Source: Carposina sasakii (taxonomy: Eukaryota > Arthropoda > Insecta > Lepidoptera > Carposinidae). From it: a stretch of DNA of 64,000 nucleotides. The stretch's first letter is position 1; each line of letters begins with the position of its first letter. Of the stretch, positions 1 to 10,716 are shown piece after piece. Location of the stretch: contig CP053150.1 of the NCBI GenBank assembly GCA_014607495.2, forward strand, positions 11,986,495 through 12,050,494, in the 5' to 3' direction. The notes beneath the pieces were generated by a model. The model searched no databases, had not been told where the DNA came from, and saw nothing but the letters and a program-made list of their open reading frames with translations. The translations under genes were made by a program, and so were the position numbers.

Positions 1-1693
1 CGTCATATATCTATGTCGCAAGCATATTGTCTAATCGGGCAATTTCTATATTGTCTAAGCATGTGAACAATATGAGACAATAATTTGCAACTTGTTAACT
101 TAAAAGTTGTAAAATAATATAACCTAATTAACTAAGCGGCTTCTAGCCTAATAAAATTTAAAATCCATACAATTCGAAATGCCTAGGCAGAATATAATAT
201 GCCTGATTTTACAATTTGCCTTCGACATCTACATTGCAACCATCAATAACACAGCAAGAACTAACAGTAGTATAGATTATCTAATTTTAGTTTTGTCTAA
301 TTGTGTGAAGTCTTTGGTGGTTAAATCCGATTATGTTATTTCTCCAATTACACAAATAAATGGTAAAAGGGCTAGGGAAGAGATTGAGTATTAAAACAGT
401 TGCATAATATTGCGTCGATACAAACCAGTGATGAATTTGAATCCATTTAATAAGTGCTTATAACATAACAACGATCATAATGGACAAATTTCCATTTCAA
501 ACACGAATTTCAAAATGTTAAAAGTATAGAATGTAAAATATCGATTAAAATTAACTAGTGAACGATTATTTATCTAACTCTAAAAACTAAAACTAGTTCT
601 CAAGTTATGATTTTCAGGAATTATAGTATGATTCGCATGTCTCATCGTCCCACAAAATGAAATGTTTTCTAGTTCATATATCTAGTTCTATAGTTATTTC
701 AATCATCATTTTTAGATATACTTATTTCATTTTACTTAATATAATGTGTATAATAAAAAAATGGAAACCTGTCCATTTATTTAGTAACAAATTCATCATT
801 GTTTGCAAAAATATGGAACTGAAGGAATTTTGTAAAAATGAAGAAATTAATAATAATTTGTACACAATCTTATACAATACACCTGTACACACTTTACATC
901 TTAGACGGTAAACTTAATCATTAATAGGCTTCGTCAAATATGACATCGATACAACTATTTAATTGAGGTAAGCTATATAGGATTCATATTGCGTCGTTAC
1001 AACATCGCTTCAGCAAAAATATTAATTTCCTGATATGAAACTAATCGTCAGACGAAATGAAACGCGTCGCGTCAACAATATTAACACGTTATTTAGATAG
1101 ATGCACTTGCCAGAGCAGACTCCCGGGGAAGGCTCAATAACTGCCTTAACGTTAATTCTAAGTCAAATAAAAAATCAGTTGCGCTCGAATCGAACAATAA
1201 TGTAGTGCGCCGTATTGGCGACCGATAAAATACATACATCGACGTTTTTACTCACAGTATAATATCTCTCACACTCGCAAGTCACATAAAATCGTACATA
1301 TAAAATAAATAAAACAACGTGTCGAACATTTCACTAGCTACACTTACAACTAGGATTCGAAGAGTCGCTCGCAAGGGCGATCGACTTGAGGTAGATAATA
1401 AGCGCTTCTGTGTCGCCAAACCTATCTCGCCAACCATCGTATTCAACCGAGAGACGATTCTCGATAACAACTCACAAAAAACGTAAAACTGTTAGACAAG
1501 AATGAAATAGAAAATAGAGGCTTTTCACAATTGCAACAACAAGAAAATATGTAGTTAAAATAACTGCCATCTATTAAATAAAGCTAGATACGCGAGTCGA
1601 ACGCATCACAGTCGGTGAGCGAGGAGAATAGAACACAGCAGTCCGGTTGCGTGAACACAGGTGGTGTGCGGTTTGGCGATGGGCCCCGGCCGG
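1..1693 (-). other. InR 3' UTR and downstream sequence
   Basis: AT-rich sequence after the InR stop codon. No other gene is supported, and the short open frames here lack recognisable domains. It presumably holds the InR 3' UTR. Confidence 0.5.
776..781 (-). terminator. Candidate poly(A) signal of InR
   Basis: TTTATT on the plus strand reads AATAAA on the minus strand, about 0.9 kb past the InR stop. AT-rich sequence surrounds it. Several nearby weaker variants exist, so the true 3' end is uncertain. Confidence 0.3.
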
Positions 1694-1902
1694 CTAGCAG
1701 TGCGAGGTGGCGACGCCGTTGGGCCCCTTGGGAGCGGGCGCGGGCTGCAGCGGCTCGGCGGCGGCGTCGTCGGGCGAGCGCGAGCGCAGCGACGACAGCT
1801 CGCGCACCCACGACGCCAGGCGACCCGACACACCGAACAGGTTGGAGCCCGAGCCCGTCGCCGCGGCGCCCACGTTCACCTCGGGCATTTCCGCCTCCTC
1901 TT
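1694..1902 (-). CDS. InR: InR exon 24: C-terminal tail and stop
   Basis: Acceptor TTGCAG|AA in phase 1 (joins exon 23 as L-E-E-E-A-E), stop TAG at 1694-1696. It encodes EMPEVNVGAAATGSGSNLFG, SGRLASWVRELSSLRSR and a Pro/Ala-rich end. The tail is under 100 residues after the kinase, much shorter than the long extension of the Drosophila receptor. Confidence 0.9.
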
Positions 1903-3669
1903 CTGCAACAAGTGACGACTTAGGGAAGAGGGGCAGCAAAAAGGGCATATCCACTAGAGTAGAAATTATTACTTTTTTTATTAGGGCCAGTTTTTGGAAT
2001 GGTCAGATAGCCTATCTAAGGATAAAGTTGGTGCTTTCTCTATCTTAATCAAGTTTTAAAGACATAATCGGAAAGGCTACCAGTACCATTGAAATAATCC
2101 CTTAGACATAAAACAATTTCTGGTTAACGACACTCAGAATTTGGACATAGTGAAGGTTCTTGATGATAGGACTTAGTTATGGAGCCCAACTTTTATTACT
2201 TTATATTTACACAACTAAGTATAAGCTAGAAAAAGTAAAACATGATTTTAGAGTGTGGAAAGATAGAGACAGATACTAACTAACTACTATACTATAAATC
2301 AATATAAATGCGAATAGAATGATGAAGTGACATTGACTCAAAATAAATGCGTGCGTATTGTTCACATGATATTAGAATAAAATAGCAGATGTTGTTCATT
2401 AATCTACACGCAACTTTTAATTGGGTATCTAGAATTGGCCCACCACTCATTCCGCCTCTACAACTCTTCTAAGCCAGGATTAATAGAGGCGACCAGAAAA
2501 ATGCAATAAAAGTATATAGGTAGAAAATCCAGAGGGGGCCTAACAAGCGACTATAAAGTATTAAGCGCCGATTTTCCAATGGTATATGGATAAAGGATAA
2601 AGTTGATGCTGTCTCTATCTTGATCAAGTTTTAGAGGAAAAAACCATTGAAAAAAATCGACCCTAAAACTAAGTACAAATGACAGAATGTGAAATTTGTT
2701 TAATTATTTACATTGAAATAAATAAATAAATAGACCGTGGCTAGTCGGCTGTCACTCAGGAAATGATAACAAGTGTGTGTAAGGAACTGCTTGCGCATGC
2801 ACTCTCTATGTAATTAATCCACATTACCGTTACTTACGGGTTCACTTTGCGGTCGCCTCGCACGCTTCTATATGGCAGATACGTGCAACAGACAAATTAC
2901 ATGTTGTTATCATTTACTGATTATTCATGCTGTTTTGCCCAGAATAATGGCAAAAGCATTGCCTAGGCTTTATTAGGTTATGATGAACATAATGATATGG
3001 TGATGATGAGTGATGATGGTAAAAGACAAACTGGTGATAAAGATTCAAAAACACGATTTTTAGCAAACCAACTACTTTGTTAATATACTGAATCATATAC
3101 GATGGGGGGTACGTAAACCGACGGACGGAAGACAAGATGGTTGCCATTCATTCCAAGTGGTAACTTTTTTAGATATGCAGTACTTACCTAAATAATATGT
3201 ACCTATTTTAGCATAAGTGTTGTAAAATTAGTTTTATTAAGAAAGACCGCACTAGGCGGATAAACCCAAAGGGTTTTTGCTATCTAGTGTCTAAGTTTAT
3301 TTAAAACGAAAATGTAACATACTATACTCAAATAAAAAATAATAATAAAAAAAAAAAATATGTACTTATTTTATAGTTTATTTTAATATAAAACATAATT
3401 AATTATGCAAAAGAATGCAAGCAAATCTGTAATATCTCCATTTTCCATAGCACTTACTTACTAGATTACAAAAACTAAATACCAACCATAATATTATACG
3501 TTAATTTTATACGTTAATCACATATATCACTAGAATGAATATCGAGTGCTGATGGAATTATACGTACTTAGGTACTACGTACTGGGAAAATATCAGCTGT
3601 TTTGAGATATTCGCATCGACAAATATGTCGCGTGTAGATATGACTTTAAACTGGGGGCACGAATAGCGA
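1903..3669. other. Intron between InR exons 23 and 24, no gene seen
   Basis: AT-rich intron. No convincing coding frame or complete transposon was recognised. Confidence 0.6.
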
Positions 3670-3932
3670 ACTCACCTAGATTGGTGGCCTGCAGTAAGTA
3701 TAGCTCCTCAGGGCTGTTACCTAATTTGCAATAGTAAATCCGAAGCTATACAACAGTCGAATGATCGCGAGGCGTCTCCCGCGCCCCGCACCTCGCCCCA
3801 CGCACTGACGCACTTTCAATCATTTTCGCGGTCGCGTTGCTTCGGTTCTACTATTGTAAATTAAGCAATAGTCCTGCCTGGCCCAGCGGGCCGTGGAAGA
3901 AGGAGTGCCGGCGGAAGCAGGGCATGCAGGTG
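3670..3932 (-). repeat. Diverged tandem copy of the InR exon 23 end and donor
   Basis: Bases 3871-3932 match 3977-4034 (inside exon 23), and 3670-3710 match 3944-3980 (exon end plus GTGAGT). Together they are one tandem copy with a period of 102 bp (34 codons), placed directly after the real donor. The copy has diverged and is split by a small inserted repeat (3711-3870). The copied donor still reads TAG|GTGAGT. Confidence 0.8.
3711..3870. mobile_element. Small inverted-repeat element inside the exon 23 copy
   Basis: About 150 bp with imperfect terminal inverted repeats (CTAATTTGCAATAGTAAAT near 3720, TACTATTGTAAATTAAGCAA near 3850), inserted into the duplicated exon fragment. The motif TTGCTTCGG..TACT recurs at 32700, so it is probably a MITE-like or SINE-like repeat. 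Confidence 0.45.
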
Positions 3933-3948
3933 TAGCGTGAAGACTCAC

Positions 3949-4195
3949 CCAGATTGGCGGCCTGCAGCGAGTACAGCTCCTGGCCCAGCGGGCTGTGGAA
4001 GAAGGAGCGCTGGCGGAAGTAGGGCATGCAGGTGGGCGCCAGGTCGGCCACCAGGCGCAGGAAGGAGGGTCGCTGGGCCGCGCGGTGCGCCCAGCACGCT
4101 CGCATGAGGTCGTACAGGCGGTCGGGGCAGTGCTCCGGCCGCTCCATCACACCGCCCTCGATCACGTAGCGCACCACTTGCTCGTTCGATAGCCC
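3949..4195 (-). CDS. InR: InR exon 23: end of kinase domain
   Basis: Acceptor GTCCAG|GGG in phase 0, donor CTGG|GTGAGT in phase 1. It encodes GLSNEQVVRYVIEGGVMERP, DLMRACWAHRAAQRPSF, then CMPYFRQRSFFHSPLGQELY (compare FPEVSFFHS). A diverged copy of the last ~90 bp with its donor lies just downstream at 3670-3932. Confidence 0.94.
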
Positions 4196-4597
4196 CTGGA
4201 CGGAATAGGGTGTTGTATACCATGTAAGAAACAATATAAACGTGCATGTGCTCATAGGATAGATTTTGTTTGTGATAAATGAAAAAAATCGGTACATATC
4301 TATTCATAAAAATATATATATAATTTAATTTAATTTAAAAAATCTACCTTTATAATCTGCTCTGAAACTGCCATCCATACAATAAACAAAGTCAAATTAC
4401 TCTGTATTCGCAGATGAACGTATTGTTTAATTTAGCACATACTATTTTCGGAAATTCAGACTCAAAAATAAAAAATAAAGATTTTTAAGGCACTTTTCGG
4501 TGTTATAAAATTGAAATAAAAACTTTACTGGTTCTCTATGACCCCAGGATTGATTTAAAATCGTTTTCGAAAAATCTTTTAATACTCTATTATTTAC

Positions 4598-4678
4598 CTG
4601 ATATGGCTGCATTGCTAAGGTTGCCATTTCCCACAGAACAACCCCGTAACTCCACACGTCACTACTACTCGAAAATAC
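4598..4678 (-). CDS. InR: InR exon 22: kinase C-lobe
   Basis: Acceptor CTGCAG|GTA, donor CAG|GTAAAT, phase 0, 27 codons. It encodes [20 protein letters not shown] and LAMQPYQ (compare VFTTSSDMWSFGVVLWEI and AEQPYQ). Confidence 0.95.
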
Positions 4679-4943
4679 CTGCAGACAACAAAATAAATAT
4701 AAATGTAAAAATCTCTGTCCCACGTATCTCCATGTTTTCCCAACAAAGCCATTAATTAATAATTAAAGTAATTTTGAGCAAAAATTGTCTAGAGATAATA
4801 AAACATCGGTGATAAACTAGTGCTATATCTTATTTAATTATCGCTGCCCTAAAGATTTTCTTGAAAAAAAAGGGAAATCTTGCCAGTGCATAATAACATA
4901 TTTTAAAAATTTCCAGTTCACAGGAATTCGATCATAGAATTCA

Positions 4944-5231
<288 letters not shown>

Positions 5232-5446
5232 TTAATCTATCTTTTATTCGTAGTGTTATACACACAGTGGAACAGCAGGTGGCAAAAGAAAGTGCTTTGA
5301 TGATATCACTACCAACTTTTAGTGACAAAAAATAATATCGCCAGATGCGGTTGGGTTAGGCTTTGTGCCGCTAATATCTACTTCCTCCTCGTATATACGC
5401 CCGCAGCCTCCGTCGTAGAACTATAACAGCAGAACCGTGCGGGCGG

Positions 5447-5867
5447 GGCGTGTCACTGACCTGCAGTATGTAGACTGACCTGCAGCGTGTACACTGATCT
5501 GCAGCGTGTAGACTGACCTGCAGCGTGTAGACTGACCTGCAGCGTGTAGACTGACCTGCAGCGTGTACACTGATCTGCAGCGTGTAGACTGACCTGCAGC
5601 GTGTACACTGATCTGCAGCGTGTAGACTGACCTGCAGCGTGTAGACTGACCTGCAGCGTGTAGACTGACCTGCAGTGTGCAGACTGACCTGCAGTGTGTA
5701 CACTTGACCTGCAGCATGTAGACTGACCTGCAGTATGTACACTGACCTGCAGCGTGTAGACTGACCTGCAGTGTGCAGACTGACCTGCAGTGTGTACACT
5801 TGACCTGCAGCATGTAGACTGACCTGCAGTATGTACACTGACCTGCAGCGTGTAGACTGACCTGCAG
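5447..5867 (-). repeat. 19-bp minisatellite built from the InR exon 20 donor
   Basis: About 22 units of 19 bp, read on the gene strand as CTGCAG|GTCAGTCTACACG, in the first 400 bp of the intron after exon 20. Most units retain a complete CAG|GTCAGT donor identical to the authentic one at 5862. A few carry GATC in place of GACC and lose the GT. Some units are 20 bp. Confidence 0.93.
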
Positions 5868-6093
5868 TATGTTCTGCAGCGTGGGCGGCGCGCGCGGCGG
5901 CTCGTTCTTGGACAGCGAGCCGTCCTGGTCGGGGCGGTGCGAGCGCAGGTACGTCTTGAGGTCGCCGCGCTCCATGAGCTCCATGACCACGAGCGTGGGC
6001 TGTCCGCGTGACACCACGCCCAGCAGCCGCACCACGTGGAACGTGTCGAACGCCTTCATCACCGACGCCTCGTTCAGGAACTCGATGCGCTCC
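5862..6093 (-). CDS. InR: InR exon 20: kinase alpha-C helix to hinge
   Basis: Acceptor TCGCAG|G in phase 2, donor CTGCAG|GTCAGT in phase 0. It encodes [15 protein letters not shown] (alpha-C helix with its Glu), [20 protein letters not shown] (hinge), DLKTYLRS, the family's acidic/proline insert and PPTLQNILQ. The downstream intron begins with a 19-bp minisatellite made of this exon's own donor. Confidence 0.94.
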
Positions 6094-6119
6094 CTGCGAT
6101 ATCAGCGATTGGATGAAAT

Positions 6120-6245
6120 CTTGTGGCACTACCTGAACGTACATATACATGAAACAGCCTAATGCAGTCCACTGCTGGAAGTAGGACTCTCCTAAGGCAC
6201 TCCACAAGGCTAATGGGGAGGTTTACCCAGTCACCACACACTGGA
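6120..6245 (-). mobile_element. RTE-type LINE 3' tail
   Basis: On the minus strand the frame reads FQQWTALGC, the C-terminal hallmark of lepidopteran RTE LINEs (YVQQWT). It is a short 5'-truncated tail in the intron between InR exons 19 and 20. Confidence 0.55.
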
Positions 6246-6365
6246 TTTGTAATACTAAACACGATACAATCCACATATTTTTTATAATGTTGTCATTATT
6301 CTATATCACAGTTATATCATATGACATTATAATATACTGGAGAAGATAATATCATTAAATTTTAC

Positions 6366-6454
6366 CTGTCAGTGGCATGCTCATTGACAGTTTTCACAGC
6401 GCACCGAGTTTCCGGCTTGCCTTTCTGCATGTTCTTTGCTAACCCTTCGTACAC
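6366..6454 (-). CDS. InR: InR exon 19: kinase N-lobe with catalytic lysine
   Basis: Acceptor TTTTAG|GTG in phase 0, donor AG|GTAAAA in phase 2. It encodes VYEGLAKNMQKGKPET, then RCAVKTVNEHATD. The Lys of AVKTV is the ATP-anchoring VAIK-type lysine. Confidence 0.94.
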
Positions 6455-6751
6455 CTAAAACAAGAAATTGCTGCGTTACCAATACTGTTTTGCTACTATT
6501 ATACCTACAAGCAAATACAGGATTAAGTTTCAGAAGATAATTTTTCTCATGACGGTAATTAGAATTTTCTGAACCAATCGTCGACATGAATCGATTGGTG
6601 TTGTGGGTTTGGCCGATCGCGATCACCAATTAATTCTCAAGGATTATTTATCGAACGATAAGTGTAGTATAAACATTGATCAACGCCGATCAGTCTATGA
6701 TTGATCAATGGCATCGATGGTGCCACGGTGATGCATAGAGAGTGGCGAGTG

Positions 6752-7080
6752 GCGACGTACTCCGGGTTGACGCTGGCGAACAGCTTGTTGTTGTCGCGCG
6801 ACACACTCACCATGCCGAACGAGCCCTGGCCCAGCTCCCGTATGAACTCGATGTTGGCGCGCGGCACCTCCCACTCGTCGGGCACGTAGACGGTGGCGAC
6901 GTACTCCGGGTTGACGCTGGCGAACAGCTTGTTGTTGTCGCGCGACACACTCACCATGCCGAACGAGCCCTGGCCCAGCTCCCGTATGAACTCGATGTTG
7001 GCGCGCGGCACCTCCCACTCGTCGGGCACGTAGACGGTGGCGACGTACTCCGGGTTGACGCTGGCGAACAGCTTGTTGTT
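6752..7080 (-). repeat. 144-bp tandem repeat spanning the InR exon 18/intron border (2.4 copies)
   Basis: The same block recurs at offsets of exactly 144 bp (GGCGACGTAC at 6751, 6895 and 7039). Each full unit holds [14 protein letters not shown] through GQGSFGM, then GTGAGTGTGTCGCGCGAC. The third copy is cut after NPEYVAT. Copies are essentially identical, so the event is recent. The period is 48 codons and the frame stays open. Confidence 0.95.
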
Positions 7081-7203
7081 GTCGTTGGCGGCGCGCAGGC
7101 CGCGGCGCGCGTGCCACACGCCCGCGCCGGCCAGCAGCGCCGTGCAGGCGCAGCCCGCCACCACGCCCCATACCCACAGGTAGCCGCTCTCTGCGCGACG
7201 CTC
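6955..7203 (-). CDS. InR: InR exon 18: transmembrane helix, NPEY motif and glycine loop
   Basis: Acceptor GTTCTAG|GAG, donor ATG|GTGAGT at 6955, phase 0, 83 codons. It encodes ERRAESG, the membrane helix [20 protein letters not shown], a basic stop-transfer, [10 protein letters not shown] (IRS/Shc docking tyrosine), [10 protein letters not shown] and ELGQGSFGM, the kinase glycine-rich loop. The 144 bp spanning its end and the intron start are tandemly repeated downstream. A second perfect donor at 6811 would lengthen the exon to 6811-7203 in frame (48 extra residues). Splicing at 6955 gives the family-standard protein, so I take it as the constitutive site. Confidence 0.94.
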
Positions 7204-7602
7204 CTAGAACACAAGTGGTAATTGATAATCTGCAGGCCATAGCTTTAACTTTTTCGTAACCGTTACATTGTTAAAATTACTGCATCGTAATGAAAAGGTA
7301 TTGCTTGTGTTATAGCTTATTTATCATAAGGTTTCATTACCCGAGGCGCATTTCGACTATTTTAGACAAAAGCCCATAAAAATGACCTTGTCCTATCTCT
7401 TGTAATCCGAGAGTGGAAGAGAATATAAAAATTTGATAGAATTTTATTCCTATAGTAAGTAAGCGTTGACAAAGTTCTAAACAATTTCATACACCGCATG
7501 AACATACAAACAAGCTGTTAAATAGTTAAATAAATTTTTAAAATGTAAATAATTTACATTATTTTGATATTCAATGTTCTATAGTACTTAATATTAACTT
7601 AC

Positions 7603-7773
7603 CGGTATGTAGATATAAACTTGCGAAGACACGTTTCCAGCACCGCTCACAGTGAGCGGCGTAACGCGTATGCTATAGTTTCCGGCCGCCAAGTTACGGA
7701 TGAGGTACGACCGTCCATTGGCCTCGAAGTCGTCCGCCATCACGCACGCTTGTAGGCCAACGTCTTGTGTTTG
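7603..7773 (-). CDS. InR: InR exon 17: FnIII-3, second half
   Basis: Acceptor GTGACAG|CAA, donor CCG|GTAAGT, phase 0, 57 codons. It encodes QTQDVGLQACVMADDF and LAAGNYSIRVTPLTVSGAGN (compare [21 protein letters not shown]), ending just before the membrane segment. Confidence 0.94.
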
Positions 7774-8139
7774 CTGTCACATAAATATGTACAATAGATT
7801 AGGTGATTTGTTCCGAATCTGTCATGATCCATATTTGTCTGTAGCGTGACAAATAAAGAACATGAGATTCGGATTTTGTCATTTTGATACGATGACGTAG
7901 CGTAAGATTCAACTGATGCAACTGGAATTTGTTATTATTGCCGCTAGGTGAGTTCCTTGGAAATGAAGAGTACAGTTAGCAATAAAAGTTTTTGGGGGGA
8001 CTAGCAGGCAACGAGTTTAGTTTGTAAATAAGGCGTCGAGCATCATGGTAAGTTATCTAACTCATCTTAGCCAATAAGGCGTTAGGTTTCTTATAAGGCG
8101 TTCAATTAGCGTAAAACGAATTCGTTGATAGAAAGTACG

Positions 8140-8370
8140 ATTGGTCTAGTAGGTAGTGACACTGCGTGCGACGCCATAGGTCCTGGGTTCGAATCCCGGT
8201 AGGTGCAAACATTGATATGATGAATATCGATATTTCTATACTGTATTTATATACCATTGCTTAGTACCCACGACACAAGACCTTAGGGATCTTAATGTGG
8301 GACTAGGTCAATGTGTTGTGTAGTGTGTGAATATTAGGTTATTAGTACAGTTAACTAATCTTGTCCTAAA
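8140..8370 (+). mobile_element. tRNA-derived SINE of lepidopteran type
   Basis: A tRNA-like head with A-box-like and B-box (GGTTCGAATCC) polymerase III promoter elements at 8145-8210 is followed by ATGAATATCGATATTT and a body with TACCCACGACACAAGACC and GTGGGACTAGGTCAAT. This body is widespread in moth genomes. It sits in an InR intron just upstream of the LTR element. Confidence 0.75.
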
Positions 8371-8423
8371 ACAGTTGTCATTCTGATAAGTTGGCTATTT
8401 GCGAGCATTTAGAATTATAAAGG

Positions 8424-8791
8424 TGACGGCGTCGTGGTCGGAACGTGTTAAAATGAGAAGATATTCCAAGAAGAACTTGTTGTGAACAAGCACGTGCACC
8501 CGATGACGTCGCTCCCCACCAGCGCGCAGCGAATATAAAGCCGGTCACTTTGCGGGGAGCGGCAGTCTCGTCAGAGACTCGGTCGAGTACACTTGCTGTG
8601 CGTTTCTTGGCATATCCTCTACATATGTACCTAGCTTATCTTAGACATATTTTGTATAATACACTGTACTGATTACTGATTAGATTCTGTACTGATTTGA
8701 AATATATTAATTACCACTATATATATAGTTATTACCACTTTATTGTTGAGTTCTCATTTACTATCTTATCATGTCCGATCTTATTCCTACA
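8424..8791 (+). repeat. 5' LTR of element 1
   Basis: TGACGGCGTC...TTCCTACA. It contains a TATA box and, unusually, the gag start codon at 8771, so the last seven gag codons of the LTR belong to both LTR and coding sequence. The matching 3' LTR carries the same ATG. Confidence 0.93.
8534..8539 (+). promoter_or_regulatory. TATA box of the element 1 LTR promoter
   Basis: TATAAA in GCGAATATAAAGCCGG, followed about 30 bp later by CAGTCTCGTCAG, a plausible start region. The 3' LTR has the same box. Confidence 0.55.
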
Positions 8792-10279
8792 TCAGAAGCG
8801 CCGGATTCAGACCCCCCACTAGTTTCGGCCGATAATACCATCCTGCAACAAGCAACATTATTCTCTTCTGGCATGGAAGCCATATTCGAAAGAATCGCCA
8901 AAGCCATGATGAACCATCAAGTTGTGCCGAGCCCCCAGGTTAAACTGGTCCCATTTGACCCCGATATTCCCGACTCGGATATTGATAACTGGTGTAAATT
9001 GACCGAGATAATTATAGATAAAAAGAAAGTGACTGGCGTAGATTTAGTTTTAGCCCTGACCCAGTCCTTAAAGGGTCGCGCTGCCTTGTGTCTGACTAAA
9101 GTACAACCAGAGAATATGTCCTGGGCATCTATCAAAGAACTTTTACTGTCCCAGTTTTCAAAACCGATGATGATGCAGGATTACTTTGACCAAATTATTA
9201 AATTTCAACTTGAGCCTAAAGAAACTCCAGCTGAAGCAGGCATGCGTCTTTGACAACTTATAGAAAAAATACCTAATGGAAATTTTGCTGATGAAGTAGC
9301 CACCGAATTATCTATTTCAGTTCTATCTCAGTGCGATGATAAAATTCGGCGTGAATTAAACTCGGTGATAATAAACAACAAGAATTCCCTTTTTCGTACA
9401 TTGCGAGGCTTCTCATTGAAACGACGTAATGAGGATACAAGTCCGCAGGACATTGACATAAAGCGGTTTAGAGGTAGCACAGTTTTTCGAGGTAACTGTC
9501 ACTTCTGCGGCAGGACCGGTCATCGAGGAAACGAATGCCGTGACCGATTACGATCTTCTACTAAAACTGGATTCATTACAACGAAACCAGACCAACGAAA
9601 GCCAGGTGTAGCTTGCTACATTTGTTCTGATTCTAGACACGTAGCTACCGCTTGCCCCATGCGATACAAGAAGAAAGAGGACAGCGCAACAAGCAGCACC
9701 TGGACGATAGGTGGCGGCAAGGCGAACAGTAATGACAGTGGCAGTAAACAAGTTAACCTGTGTTCGAAGACCGCGCGTGGAACGTTGCAGATAAGTGGTA
9801 CAAATTTACCTTTTGTTTTTGATTCTGGTGCAGAGTGTAGCCTTATAAAAAATTGTTACTCTCATTTGTTAATTGGTGAGCAGTTTCATGACCAAGTAAC
9901 TTTAAAAGGCGTTGGGGGTAGTAACGTAATATGTTGGTTACAAGTCAAATGTCCGATTATTGTGCAAGACATCTATTTCGAGGTTATCTTTCACGTCATT
10001 CCTGATGATTGTCTTAGCGAGAACATTTTATTAGGTTGTGATATTTTAAATAATGATATTTCCGTTAAAATCAGCGCAGAAAATTTAATTTTCTCTCAAA
10101 TCAAAAATGCAAACTTTTGCGTAAGTAATAACGAAGCTTTTTTAAATTATTCGGTTGACACAGATTTGGAAGGTAAAGACAAAGATGACCTGTTTAAAAT
10201 TTTAAGGGCATACTCCACAAGTTTTATAAATAATTCCCTACCACGCACGTTACTACTGGTGAACTCAAAATCGAATTGA
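8771..10279 (+). pseudogene. gag: Element 1 gag-protease, interrupted
   Basis: One frame from the ATG in the LTR, broken by TGA at 9251-9253 (in-frame, so a point change) and ended by a frameshift near 10245. It carries a retrotransposon gag N-terminus (SLKGRAALCL, PENMSWASIKELLLSQF), two CX2CX4HX4C zinc knuckles (CHFCGRTGHRGNEC and CYICSDSRHVATAC) and a retropepsin with VFDSGAECSLI. The product would package and mature the element particle. As it stands it cannot make full Gag. Confidence 0.9.
8792..8814 (+). promoter_or_regulatory. Candidate primer-binding site (tRNA-Leu-like), element 1
   Basis: Directly after the LTR comes TCAGAAG, then a GGATTC-ACCC pattern resembling the complement of a tRNA-Leu 3' end without its CCA. 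Element 2 has a better version at the same place. It overlaps gag codons. Confidence 0.4.
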
Positions 10280-10716
10280 TTGATCCTAATAAAACTGTTC
10301 ATAGAAGACCTTATAGATTATCCCCAAGTGAACAAGAAATAGTAGATAGCAAAATAAAAGAGTTGTTAGATGCCAACATCATACGTGAAAGTTATTCTCC
10401 TTTTGCGAGTCCGATCTTGTTAGTCAAAAAGAAAAACGGAAGTGATAGGTTATGTGTAGATTATAGAGAACTAAATAGTAACACTTGTTCAGATAACTAT
10501 CCTCTACCATTGATCAATGACCAGATAGATAAGTTACATGGAGCAAATTACTTTTCTACCGTTGATATGGCCTCTGGTTTTCACCAAATTCAGGTACACG
10601 AGGATTCTATCGAAAAGACCGCTTTCGTAACACCTAAAGGTCAGTACGAATATTTAAAAATGCTATTTGGTTTAAAAAACGCACCGCAGGTCTTTCAAAG
10701 ATCGATCAATAATGCG
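10276..10716 (+). pseudogene. pol: Element 1 reverse transcriptase, N-terminal part
   Basis: It encodes RPYRLSPSEQEIVDSKIKEL, SPILLVKKKNGSDRLCVDYR, STVDMASGFHQI and FGLKNAPQVFQR, classical fingers and palm motifs of Ty3/gypsy RT. The frame is shifted relative to gag, and the domain is cut at about 10716 by an inserted LINE. Confidence 0.9.

Noticed and set aside
1584..2048. Arg/Ala-rich open frames overlapping InR exon 24 on both strands
   Set aside because: They are shadow frames of a GC-rich exon; only one frame continues the InR protein in phase.
5447..5867. Regular short repeats as a CRISPR array
   Set aside because: There are no unique spacers between repeats, and the context is an intron of an animal gene.
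5421..6207. Long minus-strand frames through the 19-bp minisatellite (213 and 278 codons)
   Set aside because: They are read-through of exon 20 into its intron repeat; conserved splicing at 5862 to 5204 gives the family-standard kinase.
6701..7221. Plus-strand frames over InR exon 18
   Set aside because: Antisense shadows of the GC-rich exon and its 144-bp duplication.
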